Assembly (NCBI GenBank): GCA_905372265.1 | Contig: CAJPOL010000052.1 | Span: forward strand, 1-12,195 | Direction of reading: 5' to 3' | Length of the DNA: 12,195 nt | Source: an uncultured Treponema sp. | Lineage (GTDB): Bacteria; Spirochaetota; Spirochaetia; Treponematales; Treponemataceae | Shown here: positions 1 to 7,399 of the stretch, piece after piece | Position numbering within the stretch: position 1 is the stretch's first letter | How the letters are laid out: the number at the start of each line of letters is the position of its first letter | The notes under the pieces: generated by a model | What the model was told of the DNA's origin: nothing | The model's input: only the letters and a program-made list of their open reading frames with translations | Database searches by the model: none | Made by a program: the position numbers and the translations under genes

Positions 1-96
1 CGGTATTCATGTCGGTATTCATGTCGGTATTCATGTCGGTATTCATGTCGGTATTCATGTCGGTATTTATGTCGGTATTCGTGTCGGTATTCATGC
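1..96 (-). repeat. 12-bp in-frame tandem repeat (Met-Asn-Thr-Asp)
   Basis: Eight consecutive 12-base units. On the plus strand the unit is CGGTATTCATGT; read on the minus strand it is ATGAATACCGAC. The five units at 1-60 are identical. The units at 61-72, 73-84 and 85-96 carry single substitutions (Met to Ile and Met to Thr in two of them), and a decayed unit follows at 97-108. The array lies in frame inside the minus-strand AlbA_2/HATPase gene, so the protein ends in repeated Met-Asn-Thr-Asp. The left window edge cuts it, so total copy number is unknown. Because 12 is a multiple of three, gain or loss of units changes linker length without shifting the frame. Confidence 0.95.
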
Positions 97-1279
97 GATA
101 TTCATACCGTTTATCATAGAATCTCTGCGGCTTCTCCCGTACGACATCGGTATGTATCTCTTTTTTACGGCATTCAAACATCACCATAATATCTTCTGGG
201 TGTACAGTGTACTTGGGTATAGGAGTGTCGTGTTCAATACATGCCTCACAGATTTTTTCGATACCGCGTCCCCATGTTTCTATTAAACCGGCTCTGAAAA
301 AACCATTCGCAATATTCGGATTAAATGGCTTCGAGCGATGCTTACTCATCAGCGTATCGACTGTCCATCCTGCGGGCAGGATACAATCGTTGGAAATATA
401 TAATTTATCTTTATATACGCTAATCTGGATAGGGATTTGAGTTGCATAATTTTTGTGAACAATCGCATTATACACCGCCTCCCTAATTGCGGCTTTAGGG
501 AACGGATACGTTTCAATGCGGGTTACACCTTCATACGTGATATTGGCTGTCAAATATTTTGTAAACAATAAATCAATTACTTTTTCTGCTTGACTAATCA
601 ATGACCCATGAATTTCATCCATATATGCGATCTCGGTATTCGACTGAAAATAAGCGATTTTGATATAGGATCCGTTAATCCATCTTTCCGGCTCTTGATG
701 GAATAACATCATACCGGCCCTTAAAACACATCCGTCTTTAATGAGGCCTAAATGATCCAACAATTGTGCATCGGTTATCTGTAAATCTTTTTCATCCATC
801 CTTTTATTCAAGAGCGCTTGATTTCTAAAAAGAGCAAAACTATCATGCCAAAAATCATTGACATCAAGTTTTTCCATCGGAACGCTATCCCACGTCAGTC
901 CTGTCCGGTCAAATAGAAACTGCGTTAAAGCAGCGCCTTTCAAGAGCTGCTTTGTACTGCCGCTTCGATAATGATACTCACCCTTATAATTGACCGGATA
1001 TGAGCTGGGAGCGATATTAATCTCCAAATACTCTTTAGTATGATAGGTACGCAAATTTACATCAACAATAATTCCCAATATGTCCCGTACTTTATTCGGA
1101 ATATCTTCCAGTAATTTCTTCGCATTCTTTATCCCGACCGTTTCGCCCTTGTCATTTTTACCGATATATATTTTACCGCCCTGTGCATTTGCAAAACCGC
1201 ATATCCATTTTAGATAATCTTCTTTCCAATCGGATTTCCATTCTATATTCTGCTGCTCTTTATTATTGACTGTTTTCAT
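1..1279 (-). CDS. AlbA_2/Schlafen-type ATP-binding regulator (COG2865-like), 3' end cut by window edge
   Basis: An open frame of 426 visible codons starts at ATG 1277-1279 and has no stop before the left edge. An AAGG ribosome site lies 9 bases upstream. Residues about 10-120 look like an AlbA_2 (divergent AAA_4) domain: an IEWKSD start, then FANAQGGKIYIGKND. Residues about 255-370 look like a HATPase_c_4 domain, with N-box-like REAVYNAIVHKNY (266-278) and a later WGRGIEK (336-342). Proteins of this architecture are usually annotated as ATP-dependent transcriptional regulators or RecG-like helicases and normally end in a winged-helix domain. That domain would lie beyond the edge, after the tetrapeptide repeat that begins at residue 396. 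The gene follows the TolC-like gene after 27 bases, so it is probably cotranscribed. The DNA target and effector are unknown. The family assignment is from motif recognition only. Confidence 0.85.
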   Translation of the reverse strand, partial: MKTVNNKEQQNIEWKSDWKEDYLKWICGFANAQGGKIYIGKNDKGETVGIKNAKKLLEDIPNKVRDILGIIVDVNLRTYHTKEYLEINIAPSSYPVNYKGEYHYRSGSTKQLLKGAALTQFLFDRTGLTWDSVPMEKLDVNDFWHDSFALFRNQALLNKRMDEKDLQITDAQLLDHLGLIKDGCVLRAGMMLFHQEPERWINGSYIKIAYFQSNTEIAYMDEIHGSLISQAEKVIDLLFTKYLTANITYEGVTRIETYPFPKAAIREAVYNAIVHKNYATQIPIQISVYKDKLYISNDCILPAGWTVDTLMSKHRSKPFNPNIANGFFRAGLIETWGRGIEKICEACIEHDTPIPKYTVHPEDIMVMFECRKKEIHTDVVREKPQRFYDKRYEYRMNTDTNTDINTDMNTDMNTDMNTDMNTDMNT

Positions 1280-1306
1280 ATTTCTGTACCTTATGTCGGG
1301 CGCTGT

Positions 1307-2800
1307 TTATTCTTTTTTAAAAAGCAGCGCAGTATCGATATTGAAAATGATGACAGCTGTCTTTGCCTTTGCATGGCGGGCTTCGGCTTTTCTATATTCC
1401 AGCTCCGCTTGCAAATTTTCAAGCCGGCTGATTACACCGCTGCGGTACCACTGAGCATGATCTTGTGCATTTTGCTGATAAATACTCAATTCATCCGCAG
1501 TAATTTTCCGCTGCCATGTCATCTGTTCATTGGTAATGGTACCGGTTTGCACTTGTTTTTTATACTGCTCTTTTGCATCCTCAATTTTGAGCAGCTCAAT
1601 TTCCTCCTCCAGCTTCGTGTTTTGTTTTTCAAGCTGCCGGTACCGTATGTAAAACGGATTCCAGCTGATACCGAGCCGGACTAAAGCGCTTTTCGGGTTT
1701 GAGAGCGGAATTTCAACGCCGGTATAGGCTTTTCCGCCGGGAAACTGCCAATTGAGCCCGCCTAAAATAGAATGCGCACTTTCTTTTGCAGCAGAGCCCC
1801 CGAATGAGGTTTTCACGCTGTTTACTTTGTATCCCGCTTCCGCACTGAGTGAGAACGGCGATTGCTCAATGTTCCTTTTGGCCGTGTTTTGGGCATGCTG
1901 CTGTTCCGCTTCGGCAAGCGCTTTGTAAGCGGCTTGCGGATAGGCTGCAATATCGGCTGCTTCTTGCAGCGGAACAGAATCCCATAGACCGCTTAAAAAC
2001 GCGCGCGGGTCAGCCTCAGGTTCTATGCCGCAGCTTTCTGCGAAAACACGGTATGATGCCGAAAAGATGAACGCTGCATTTTGCTGTTCCCGCTTTGCGC
2101 TTAATAACTCCAAATTTGCGGTACGCATTTTAGTTGAACTATCGGCATACCCTTGAGTTCTAATCTGGTTGTACCCGATTTCGGCCTTTACCGCTTGTAA
2201 CTCTTTATCGAGCATCGCTGTGTAATCGTCCAACAGCTTCTGAATATCTTGCAGGAACCGTTTTTCGGCAAGCGAAACGCCTTCTTCTCTTGCTTGTGCC
2301 GCCTGTATCGCAGCATAGTGAGCGCTATCCCGTGTATATGTTTTTGCCTGTGCATTTTTAGAATAAATATCGGTAGAAACCGTAATCTCGGCGCCGAGCG
2401 ATTCCGTTTGCAGTACGCCCGGAGCAGGATTGTTTACCGTTTTTCCTTCCTTACTATACGGAATGCTTACCTTTATCCCTGTGTTATTATAGGACGGTAA
2501 GAGAACATTCGCATACGGCGCTGTTTTAATCCCTGTTTTTGCTTTATCGGCGCTCAGCAGAAGCTGTGTGTCTCCGCTGCCGACTTCTGTTGTTATAAGC
2601 GATTCCGTCTTTGCTTTTTCCGCTTGGTTTGCCGCAATATCCGCCTGCATGTGCAGCTGCCGGTAATTGCTGTCGTGTTCAATCCGGTATTGCAGCAGCC
2701 GATGGTATACCGTCTCTTGAGCCGTTTCAGGCTGTCCCGTCTGCGCAAAGCCCCACAGCGGCATGTATAAACAGATCGCTAAAAAAATGTGTTTTTTCAT
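1307..2800 (-). CDS. TolC-like outer-membrane efflux family protein
   Basis: 497 residues. The N-terminus is a signal peptide (MKK, then a hydrophobic run, likely cleaved after GFA at 17-19). The rest is rich in long Ala/Glu/Lys/Gln helices typical of the TolC/OEP periplasmic barrel: roughly 35-70, 160-260, 280-310 and 385-485. The C-terminal stretch, RSGVISRLENLQAELEYRKA followed by more helix, has the usual look of the last TolC repeat. Family members are trimeric channels that join inner-membrane pumps to the outer membrane. No pump or membrane-fusion gene is seen in this window, so its partner is either encoded elsewhere or it serves the neighbouring beta-repeat proteins (inference). The start codon overlaps the msrC stop as ATGA, with AAGGAG five bases before it, indicating translational coupling. 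The overall match is to a fold family and is not strong enough for a substrate. Confidence 0.8.
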   Translation of the reverse strand: MKKHIFLAICLYMPLWGFAQTGQPETAQETVYHRLLQYRIEHDSNYRQLHMQADIAANQAEKAKTESLITTEVGSGDTQLLLSADKAKTGIKTAPYANVLLPSYNNTGIKVSIPYSKEGKTVNNPAPGVLQTESLGAEITVSTDIYSKNAQAKTYTRDSAHYAAIQAAQAREEGVSLAEKRFLQDIQKLLDDYTAMLDKELQAVKAEIGYNQIRTQGYADSSTKMRTANLELLSAKREQQNAAFIFSASYRVFAESCGIEPEADPRAFLSGLWDSVPLQEAADIAAYPQAAYKALAEAEQQHAQNTAKRNIEQSPFSLSAEAGYKVNSVKTSFGGSAAKESAHSILGGLNWQFPGGKAYTGVEIPLSNPKSALVRLGISWNPFYIRYRQLEKQNTKLEEEIELLKIEDAKEQYKKQVQTGTITNEQMTWQRKITADELSIYQQNAQDHAQWYRSGVISRLENLQAELEYRKAEARHAKAKTAVIIFNIDTALLFKKE

Positions 2801-3276
2801 CGCTTCTCCTTCTCGCAGAGTTTTTCAGCAAACAGCGCTGCAATGGCTTCTATAAAGCGTCTGTCTTCATCGGTAAAATGGTTGTATTGATCCGAATCAA
2901 GGTCAATGACGCCGAATAACACACTACCGCTGATAACCGGTACTACCAATTCGCTCTTACTTGCGGCATCGCAAGCAATATGCCCTGCAAATGCATGGAC
3001 GTCGGGAACAATGATGCTCTGACGGGTTGCAGCGCAGTGTCCGCACACACCTTTCCCAAGCGCAATTCGATAGCAGGCCGGCTTACCTTGAAACGGTCCC
3101 AATACCAGTTCATCGCGGTTCAGGATGTAAAACCCTGCCCAGTTTAAACCGTGCAGCATTTCCATAATAAATGCACTAGTATTCGCCATCACCGCAATGC
3201 GATCATTTTCGTTTTCAATAAGCGCTCGGTACTGCGCAAGCAATTCTTTCATTTTTTCTTCCATAAGATTATACAT
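2797..3276 (-). CDS. msrC: Free methionine-(R)-sulfoxide reductase (GAF domain)
   Basis: 159 residues, the whole a single GAF domain. Recognisable family blocks are NWAGFYIL (45-52), LVLGPFQGKPAC (57-68), GKGVCG (74-79), DVHAFAGHIACDAASKSE (92-109) and GVIDLDSD (122-129). It reduces free L-methionine-(R)-sulfoxide in the cytoplasm, normally using thioredoxin. Cys68, Cys78 and Cys102 have the same 10- and 24-residue spacing as the three functional cysteines of the E. coli enzyme (YebR/MsrC), and acidic Glu109, Asp125 and Asp127 match its substrate-binding acids. An extra Cys81 creates Cys-x-x-Cys with Cys78. The ORF could extend to 3366, but that would overlap the upstream gene by 80 bases. 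ATG 3276 has GGAGG four bases before it and fits the family length, so I chose it. It lies 10 bases after the preceding stop and overlaps the next gene by 4 bases. Confidence 0.93.
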   Translation of the reverse strand: MYNLMEEKMKELLAQYRALIENENDRIAVMANTSAFIMEMLHGLNWAGFYILNRDELVLGPFQGKPACYRIALGKGVCGHCAATRQSIIVPDVHAFAGHIACDAASKSELVVPVISGSVLFGVIDLDSDQYNHFTDEDRRFIEAIAALFAEKLCEKEKR

Positions 3277-3280
3277 CAAA

Positions 3281-3285
3281 CCTCC
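3281..3285 (-). promoter_or_regulatory. Ribosome binding site of msrC
   Basis: GGAGG on the minus strand, four bases before ATG 3276. It overlaps the tail of the preceding DUF4097 gene stop region. It supports starting msrC at 3276 rather than at the upstream in-frame ATG at 3366 or at the internal ATG at 3264, which would sit 16 bases from it. Confidence 0.75.
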
Positions 3286-3286
3286 G

Positions 3287-4768
3287 CTACTGTGTTTTGA
3301 TATGGATATTTCCATTATCGGCGGATAAAAAGAGCTTGTTGGGGGCATCGGCAGAGCCTGCAACAATAGGAAAATTTTCTGCCGATTGAGTTGAACTTTT
3401 AATCGTTATGTTTCCCACTACGGTCGAGCCGTCCTTACGGCGGCCTGATGCGATAGCATAATCATTTTCGATGCCGTTAAGGCTAAGCCTAATATCCCCG
3501 TCTTTTGATGTCAACCGGCATGTTCCGTTGAGGTCTCCGTCCAGCCGGATGATATTGCTCGCTTCTATGCGCGCATCGGTCAAAAAACAACGCTCCGCAG
3601 TACAAGAACCGTCGTTGGTAGTCAGTTCCGCAGAAGCCGCCGTTGCGTTTTTCAGCGTAATACTGCCGTCCTTACTATGCAAAAGCAGCTTCGCTGTCCG
3701 TTCGCGCTTCGATAAATCGGCTGTGATGGAACCGCTTCCGGTACTGAAGTCGGCCGTATCGGTAACGATGCCGGAAAAACCGATGCTGCCGTCCCCCGAC
3801 CGGCACCGCACCGTATTAAATGAAACATTTTCCGTGCGTATTCTCCCATCGCCTGTTTCAATATCCGCAGACGGGGCGGAAAGATTTTTCAGGGTAATGG
3901 AGCCGTCTTTCGTGTACAGTTTCAGCTGTTCCGTAAGCGCGCTGCCTTCTAAGTTCAGTGAAAGAGAGCCGTCTCCGCTGCTGATATCCGCTTTTTTTGT
4001 AACGGTTCCATTGACCGTAACGGAACCGTCGGCAGTGCGGCAGACTAATTCATCACAGGCAATCATGGTCACCTGAATCCGCCCATCATCCGTCGTAAAC
4101 TCGGCAGAGGGCGCTTTTACATCATACAGCAGTATACTGCCGTCCTCCGAATGAAAAACAATGCGCTCATCTATAACAGCATTCCGCATTTCCATACGGG
4201 CATCTATCATTTTGCCGGAAAGCGTGCGGAACCGGCATTGCCTGACAGTAAAAGCGGGAGATGCGCTGCCGCTGATCTGTACCGAATCGGCTTTGATGTT
4301 TTCCATTTGAAGCGGCGCTTCTGCAGCGAGCCGGATGTCCGTGAGCTGCAGCGTGTCGGGAACGGCAACTGTTATCTCGGAATCGATATACCAATCGCGG
4401 TAGCGGTAGGAAACGCGGCGTTGAATCCAGCGGCGGATGTCTTCTTCGGTAACGCTCAGTATTCCGTCTTTTGAAGAAACGTCTATTGCAGTGTCGGGAA
4501 GACCGGCTGTTTTTACGGTAATAACGCCGCTCTTTGTGTTCCGTATGATACGCACGGGGCTTACCGTATTGGTAACGGCAAGCTGTACAATGCCGCCGGT
4601 TTCGTAGTCGGCTTCGGTGCGGCGGTCAACCCATTGCTCGTTAAGCAAAATCCCTTGTCGCCTCCATCCGAAATGCAACCAACGGAATGAACTGCACCGG
4701 ACAGCGGTAAGCAGACATGCAGCGCCTACTATGATAAGCGCGAGTGCACATTGTATTTTCTTTGACAT
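3287..4768 (-). CDS. DUF4097-type beta-repeat envelope protein, Asp-Gly paralogue
   Basis: 493 residues. A hydrophobic segment at 6-24 acts as a signal or membrane anchor, so the rest is probably periplasmic or surface-exposed. From about residue 60 the chain is beta-strand repeats of the DUF4097 (putative adhesin, LiaG/YvlB-like) type. Residues 209-287 and 288-366 are two 79-residue super-repeats, each made of coils of 19, 19, 19 and 22 residues, and a third starts at 367. Coils begin with Asp-Gly-Ser/Arg-Ile/Val/Leu; nine of the ten coil starts from 209 to 386 are Asp-Gly. This suggests a beta-solenoid. Cysteines recur at the same place in coil 2 (Cys243, Cys322). It is a full-length tandem paralogue of the gene at 4780-6258, sharing GLPDTAI, the RYR(D/E)WYI region, (A)DSVQI, QCRF and the LFLSADNG C-terminus. 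Start is ATG 4768 with GGAGA upstream; the gap to its neighbour is 11 bases. Function unknown. Confidence 0.85.
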   Translation of the reverse strand: MSKKIQCALALIIVGAACLLTAVRCSSFRWLHFGWRRQGILLNEQWVDRRTEADYETGGIVQLAVTNTVSPVRIIRNTKSGVITVKTAGLPDTAIDVSSKDGILSVTEEDIRRWIQRRVSYRYRDWYIDSEITVAVPDTLQLTDIRLAAEAPLQMENIKADSVQISGSASPAFTVRQCRFRTLSGKMIDARMEMRNAVIDERIVFHSEDGSILLYDVKAPSAEFTTDDGRIQVTMIACDELVCRTADGSVTVNGTVTKKADISSGDGSLSLNLEGSALTEQLKLYTKDGSITLKNLSAPSADIETGDGRIRTENVSFNTVRCRSGDGSIGFSGIVTDTADFSTGSGSITADLSKRERTAKLLLHSKDGSITLKNATAASAELTTNDGSCTAERCFLTDARIEASNIIRLDGDLNGTCRLTSKDGDIRLSLNGIENDYAIASGRRKDGSTVVGNITIKSSTQSAENFPIVAGSADAPNKLFLSADNGNIHIKTQ

Positions 4769-4779
4769 AATCTCTCCGT

Positions 4780-6258
4780 TTATCTTGTTTTGACGGTGAT
4801 CTTTCCGTTATCGGCGGAGAGAAAGAGCTTGTCAGCGGCGTTTGCAGAACCGGCGATAAAGGAAAAATCTTCCGATGCAGGAGCGGAACGCTCAATCGTC
4901 ATATTTTCTACAGCAGTTGTCGTCGTTTCATTGTGCCTGCGTTCGGCAGCAATGGCATACTCCGATTCGGGCCGTTTCAGTGTTACAGCGATATTGCCGT
5001 ATGTGGATGTCAGCCGGTTTGTTCCGCTGAGGTCTCCGGTAAAAGAAAGAGTTCCTCCCGCAACAGCGGTAAGATCGGTTACCGTACAATTAGTGCAATC
5101 CGCATTGCCGTTGTCCGTTTCGATATCGGCAGCAGCCGCTAAAAGATTTTTTGCGGTGATGCTTCCATATTGTGTATAAAGTTTGATGTGTTCTGCAACG
5201 GGCTCGCTGTTTAAGTCAATTGAGATGGAACCGTTCGAGCTTATAACCTCGGCAGCTTCCGTAACGCTGCCGTTTAGGTGAATAGTTCCTGAATCCGTAC
5301 GGCAGTGTAATGTGTTAAACCGGGCGTTATTCAACCTGATATTGCCGTAATCCGATTGTATATCGGCAGTCTGCGCGGCAAGACCTTTCAGCATAACATG
5401 GCCGTTGTTTGAGTGCACCGCTATTTTTTCCGCAGCGGCAGTTTCGTCCAGTTCAAGCGCGACATTGCCGTATTCCGTGGTAATAACCGCAGTTTTACTG
5501 ATAGAACCCGTTATTTTGCATGATGCGCTTTCCATCTTACACAGCAGTTCATCAAATGCAATCTTCTCTGCATAAAGAGAACCGTTCTCGGCGGTAATAT
5601 CTGCGGATGGGGCTGAAAGGTTTTTCAGTTTTATATTTCCATTGATTGAATGCAGCGACAGCTGTTGTTGAATCGCCGTATCCGATATATGCAGGTTGCT
5701 GTTGCCGCTGCTGTACAGCGTACCGAACCTACACTGCCGCATCCTGAATGTGTTACCGTCGATGCCATTTATCTGCACCGAATCGGCTTCGATATTGTCG
5801 GCTTGAACGGAGCTCTGTATATCAAATTGCAGTTCCGTTAAATGAACGCTTTCCGGTATTTCAACCGTAATATAGGAAGCGATATACCATTCCCGATACC
5901 GGTCATCGGAAAATCTGCGGATTTGCCTGTTCCACACGTCCGCCTCCTCAATCCTGAGCCGCCCGTCGGCGATGATAAATTCTATGGCGGTATCAGGCAG
6001 CCCCGTTGTCCGTACGATAATATTACCGTCTACCGTCGTGCGTTTGACGGTAACAGCGCTGTAGTTTGTGAATATATCCAGCGAAGAAACTTCCGCAGCA
6101 GGATATTTTTTTTCGACAGTGTGCGCTGTCCATTGTTCATTGATCAAAACACGGCTTTTCCCTGTTAATAAACGGAATATCCCCCAACGGTTTGCGAATG
6201 CAAAACAGAGTAGGATGATAAGGAGCAGTGCAATTGTCAGCTGTACTTTTTTTAACAT
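4780..6258 (-). CDS. DUF4097-type beta-repeat envelope protein, Asn/Tyr-Gly paralogue
   Basis: 492 residues with the same plan as the gene at 3287-4768. An N-terminal hydrophobic segment at about 6-24 is followed by about 130 residues with GLPDTAIEF and YREWYIASYITVEIP. The repeat region contains super-repeats at 206-284 and 285-363 (coils of 19+19+19+22) and a partial third from 364. Coil starts are Asn-Gly (206, 225, 285, 342, 383), Tyr-Gly (263, 304, 364), Ser-Gly (323) and one degenerate Ser-Ala (244). None is Asp-Gly, unlike the neighbour. Cys240 and Cys319 occupy the coil-2 position conserved in the paralogue. Family knowledge places DUF4097 proteins in envelope-stress operons (LiaG, YvlB in Bacillus). 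A role as membrane-tethered periplasmic or surface solenoid is inferred. Start ATG 6258 has an AGGA site; the gap from the HAAS gene is 18 bases. Cys18 is not in a convincing lipobox. Confidence 0.85.
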   Translation of the reverse strand: MLKKVQLTIALLLIILLCFAFANRWGIFRLLTGKSRVLINEQWTAHTVEKKYPAAEVSSLDIFTNYSAVTVKRTTVDGNIIVRTTGLPDTAIEFIIADGRLRIEEADVWNRQIRRFSDDRYREWYIASYITVEIPESVHLTELQFDIQSSVQADNIEADSVQINGIDGNTFRMRQCRFGTLYSSGNSNLHISDTAIQQQLSLHSINGNIKLKNLSAPSADITAENGSLYAEKIAFDELLCKMESASCKITGSISKTAVITTEYGNVALELDETAAAEKIAVHSNNGHVMLKGLAAQTADIQSDYGNIRLNNARFNTLHCRTDSGTIHLNGSVTEAAEVISSNGSISIDLNSEPVAEHIKLYTQYGSITAKNLLAAAADIETDNGNADCTNCTVTDLTAVAGGTLSFTGDLSGTNRLTSTYGNIAVTLKRPESEYAIAAERRHNETTTTAVENMTIERSAPASEDFSFIAGSANAADKLFLSADNGKITVKTR

Positions 6259-6276
6259 TGCTTTTTTCCTGCCCTA

Positions 6277-7038
6277 TTATTTCATCCAAATGCCGATGAG
6301 TACGTTCGTTATGATTCCCGCTATCGCAATAGAGACAGCCGTTTCAAATGCCCCGCTAAGGATGATTATCAAAAAAAACAGCAGGATGGTTATGATCAAA
6401 ACGGTCTTTTGCAGTTTCTTTGCAAAAGGTTTGCCTTCTTCCTTGAAGTCCTGCATCAAGCCGGTAAAATCTTTTTCCTCCGGTTTTCCCGTCAGATGAA
6501 ATATCTCTTTTTCAACCTGTAACGTCCGCTGTGCATATATGATAAAATGTGCAGCGGCAAAAGCGATACAGACAAAAAAGACGATCACTCCTAATCCGGT
6601 TATGCTGCCGAATCTGTACAAGTATCTGAAGTTGCTGAATATAATATCTAAAAAAATGAACGAGCCTAAAAGCCCAAGTCCTGCGAGAACGAAAGCTATT
6701 TCCCGCTGCGTATTGTGTTTGAGCGTTTGCTGAATTTCGCGGTAGACGGCAATAATTCCAGCTGCATCAAGCGGCTGTTTTGCGTCCGTATTTTGAGGAG
6801 AGGGCGGGACGATTTGCTCGGAAGAAGCGTTGGGCTGTAACGTCTTTTTTATTTCTTCGATGTCGCCGAACCCTGCGATGACCGTTCCGAACGCTTCATG
6901 CTCATTCTTCCCTTCCGCAATAAGCGCTTGATACTTTTCGATGAGCGTATCAATAAATTGCATTTTGATCCGCGCTGCTTCTTCCGTATGCGGACAAGAA
7001 CTGAATACGTTATTGACATACGTAATAATTTTTTCCAT
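6277..7038 (-). CDS. HAAS/DUF1700-like membrane protein with permease-prefix N-terminus
   Basis: 253 residues. The N-terminal soluble part (about 1-68) has the look of the HAAS/DUF1700 or permease-prefix helical domain: helix, then DTLIEKYQALIAEGKNEHEA, then GFGDIEEIKKTL. A Pro/Ser/Gln linker (69-90) follows. Four hydrophobic segments lie at about 113-134, 144-169, 211-230 and 232-252, with a charged cytoplasmic-looking loop at 170-210. These proteins occur next to PadR repressors and are thought to pair with them or with the downstream membrane proteins; no biochemical activity is assigned. Start ATG 7038 has AAAGGAG nine bases upstream. It follows padR by 14 bases and precedes the first DUF4097 gene by 18, so it belongs to the same transcript. 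Confidence 0.8.
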   Translation of the reverse strand: MEKIITYVNNVFSSCPHTEEAARIKMQFIDTLIEKYQALIAEGKNEHEAFGTVIAGFGDIEEIKKTLQPNASSEQIVPPSPQNTDAKQPLDAAGIIAVYREIQQTLKHNTQREIAFVLAGLGLLGSFIFLDIIFSNFRYLYRFGSITGLGVIVFFVCIAFAAAHFIIYAQRTLQVEKEIFHLTGKPEEKDFTGLMQDFKEEGKPFAKKLQKTVLIITILLFFLIIILSGAFETAVSIAIAGIITNVLIGIWMK

Positions 7039-7052
7039 AAATTCACGCTCCT

Positions 7053-7397
7053 TTATAAAGCAAAAAAGGTGTCAACCAGTTTTTTGGCTGCTTCCCATTC
7101 CTCTTTTTTTTCTGCAAGGTACTTTCTACCGAAATTCGTCAGTTTAAAGTAGGTACGCGGCGGCCCCTGCGTCTTTGAACCTTCATACGAAACGACATAT
7201 CCGCTTTTTTCAAGTCTGCCCAATGCCGAATAGAGCGTTGTTTCTTTAATAGTGTATACGCCTTCCGAATACGCGGTAATATGTTGAGAAATTTCGTATC
7301 CGTAACTGTCTTCTTGCGCGAGGAGCGATAAGATAAGCATATCATTAAGCCCCCGCATCATTTCCGTTGAAATTGACGGTGTATCTATTCCGTTCAT
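7053..7397 (-). CDS. PadR-family transcriptional regulator
   Basis: 114 residues, a typical length for the short PadR subfamily. The winged-helix core is clear: LILSLLAQEDSYGYEI (21-36), then ETTLYSALGRLEKSGYV (52-68), and the wing EGSKTQGPPRTYFKLT (72-87). A short C-terminal helix (89-112) would serve for dimerisation. PadR proteins are usually repressors that bind dyads at their own promoters and respond to phenolics, drugs or envelope signals; the ligand here is unknown. It is the first gene after a strong promoter and heads the seven-gene run, so it is likely autoregulatory and controls the whole operon. The start is uncertain. ATG 7397 lies only 12 bases from the -10 box and has no Shine-Dalgarno, so the mRNA may be nearly leaderless, or translation may begin at Met13 or Met14 (7361 or 7358). 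Confidence 0.92.
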   Translation of the reverse strand: MNGIDTPSISTEMMRGLNDMLILSLLAQEDSYGYEISQHITAYSEGVYTIKETTLYSALGRLEKSGYVVSYEGSKTQGPPRTYFKLTNFGRKYLAEKKEEWEAAKKLVDTFFAL

Positions 7398-7399
7398 TG

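Noticed and set aside
1..108. CRISPR array
   Set aside because: The repeats are directly abutting 12-bp units with no spacers and lie in a coding frame.
3277..3366. Longer N-terminus for msrC
   Set aside because: The added 30 residues overlap the upstream gene, do not resemble the family, and the GGAGG site is placed for ATG 3276.
3471..4076. 201-codon frame on the plus strand
   Set aside because: It is an antisense shadow of the repeat region of the DUF4097 gene; its long openness reflects the periodic codons of the opposite strand, and it has no ribosome site or recognisable motif.
4717..6205. Lipoprotein signal at Cys18 in both DUF4097 proteins
   Set aside because: The residues before Cys18 (ILL and GAA contexts) do not form a convincing lipobox in both; a membrane anchor or ordinary signal explains them as well.
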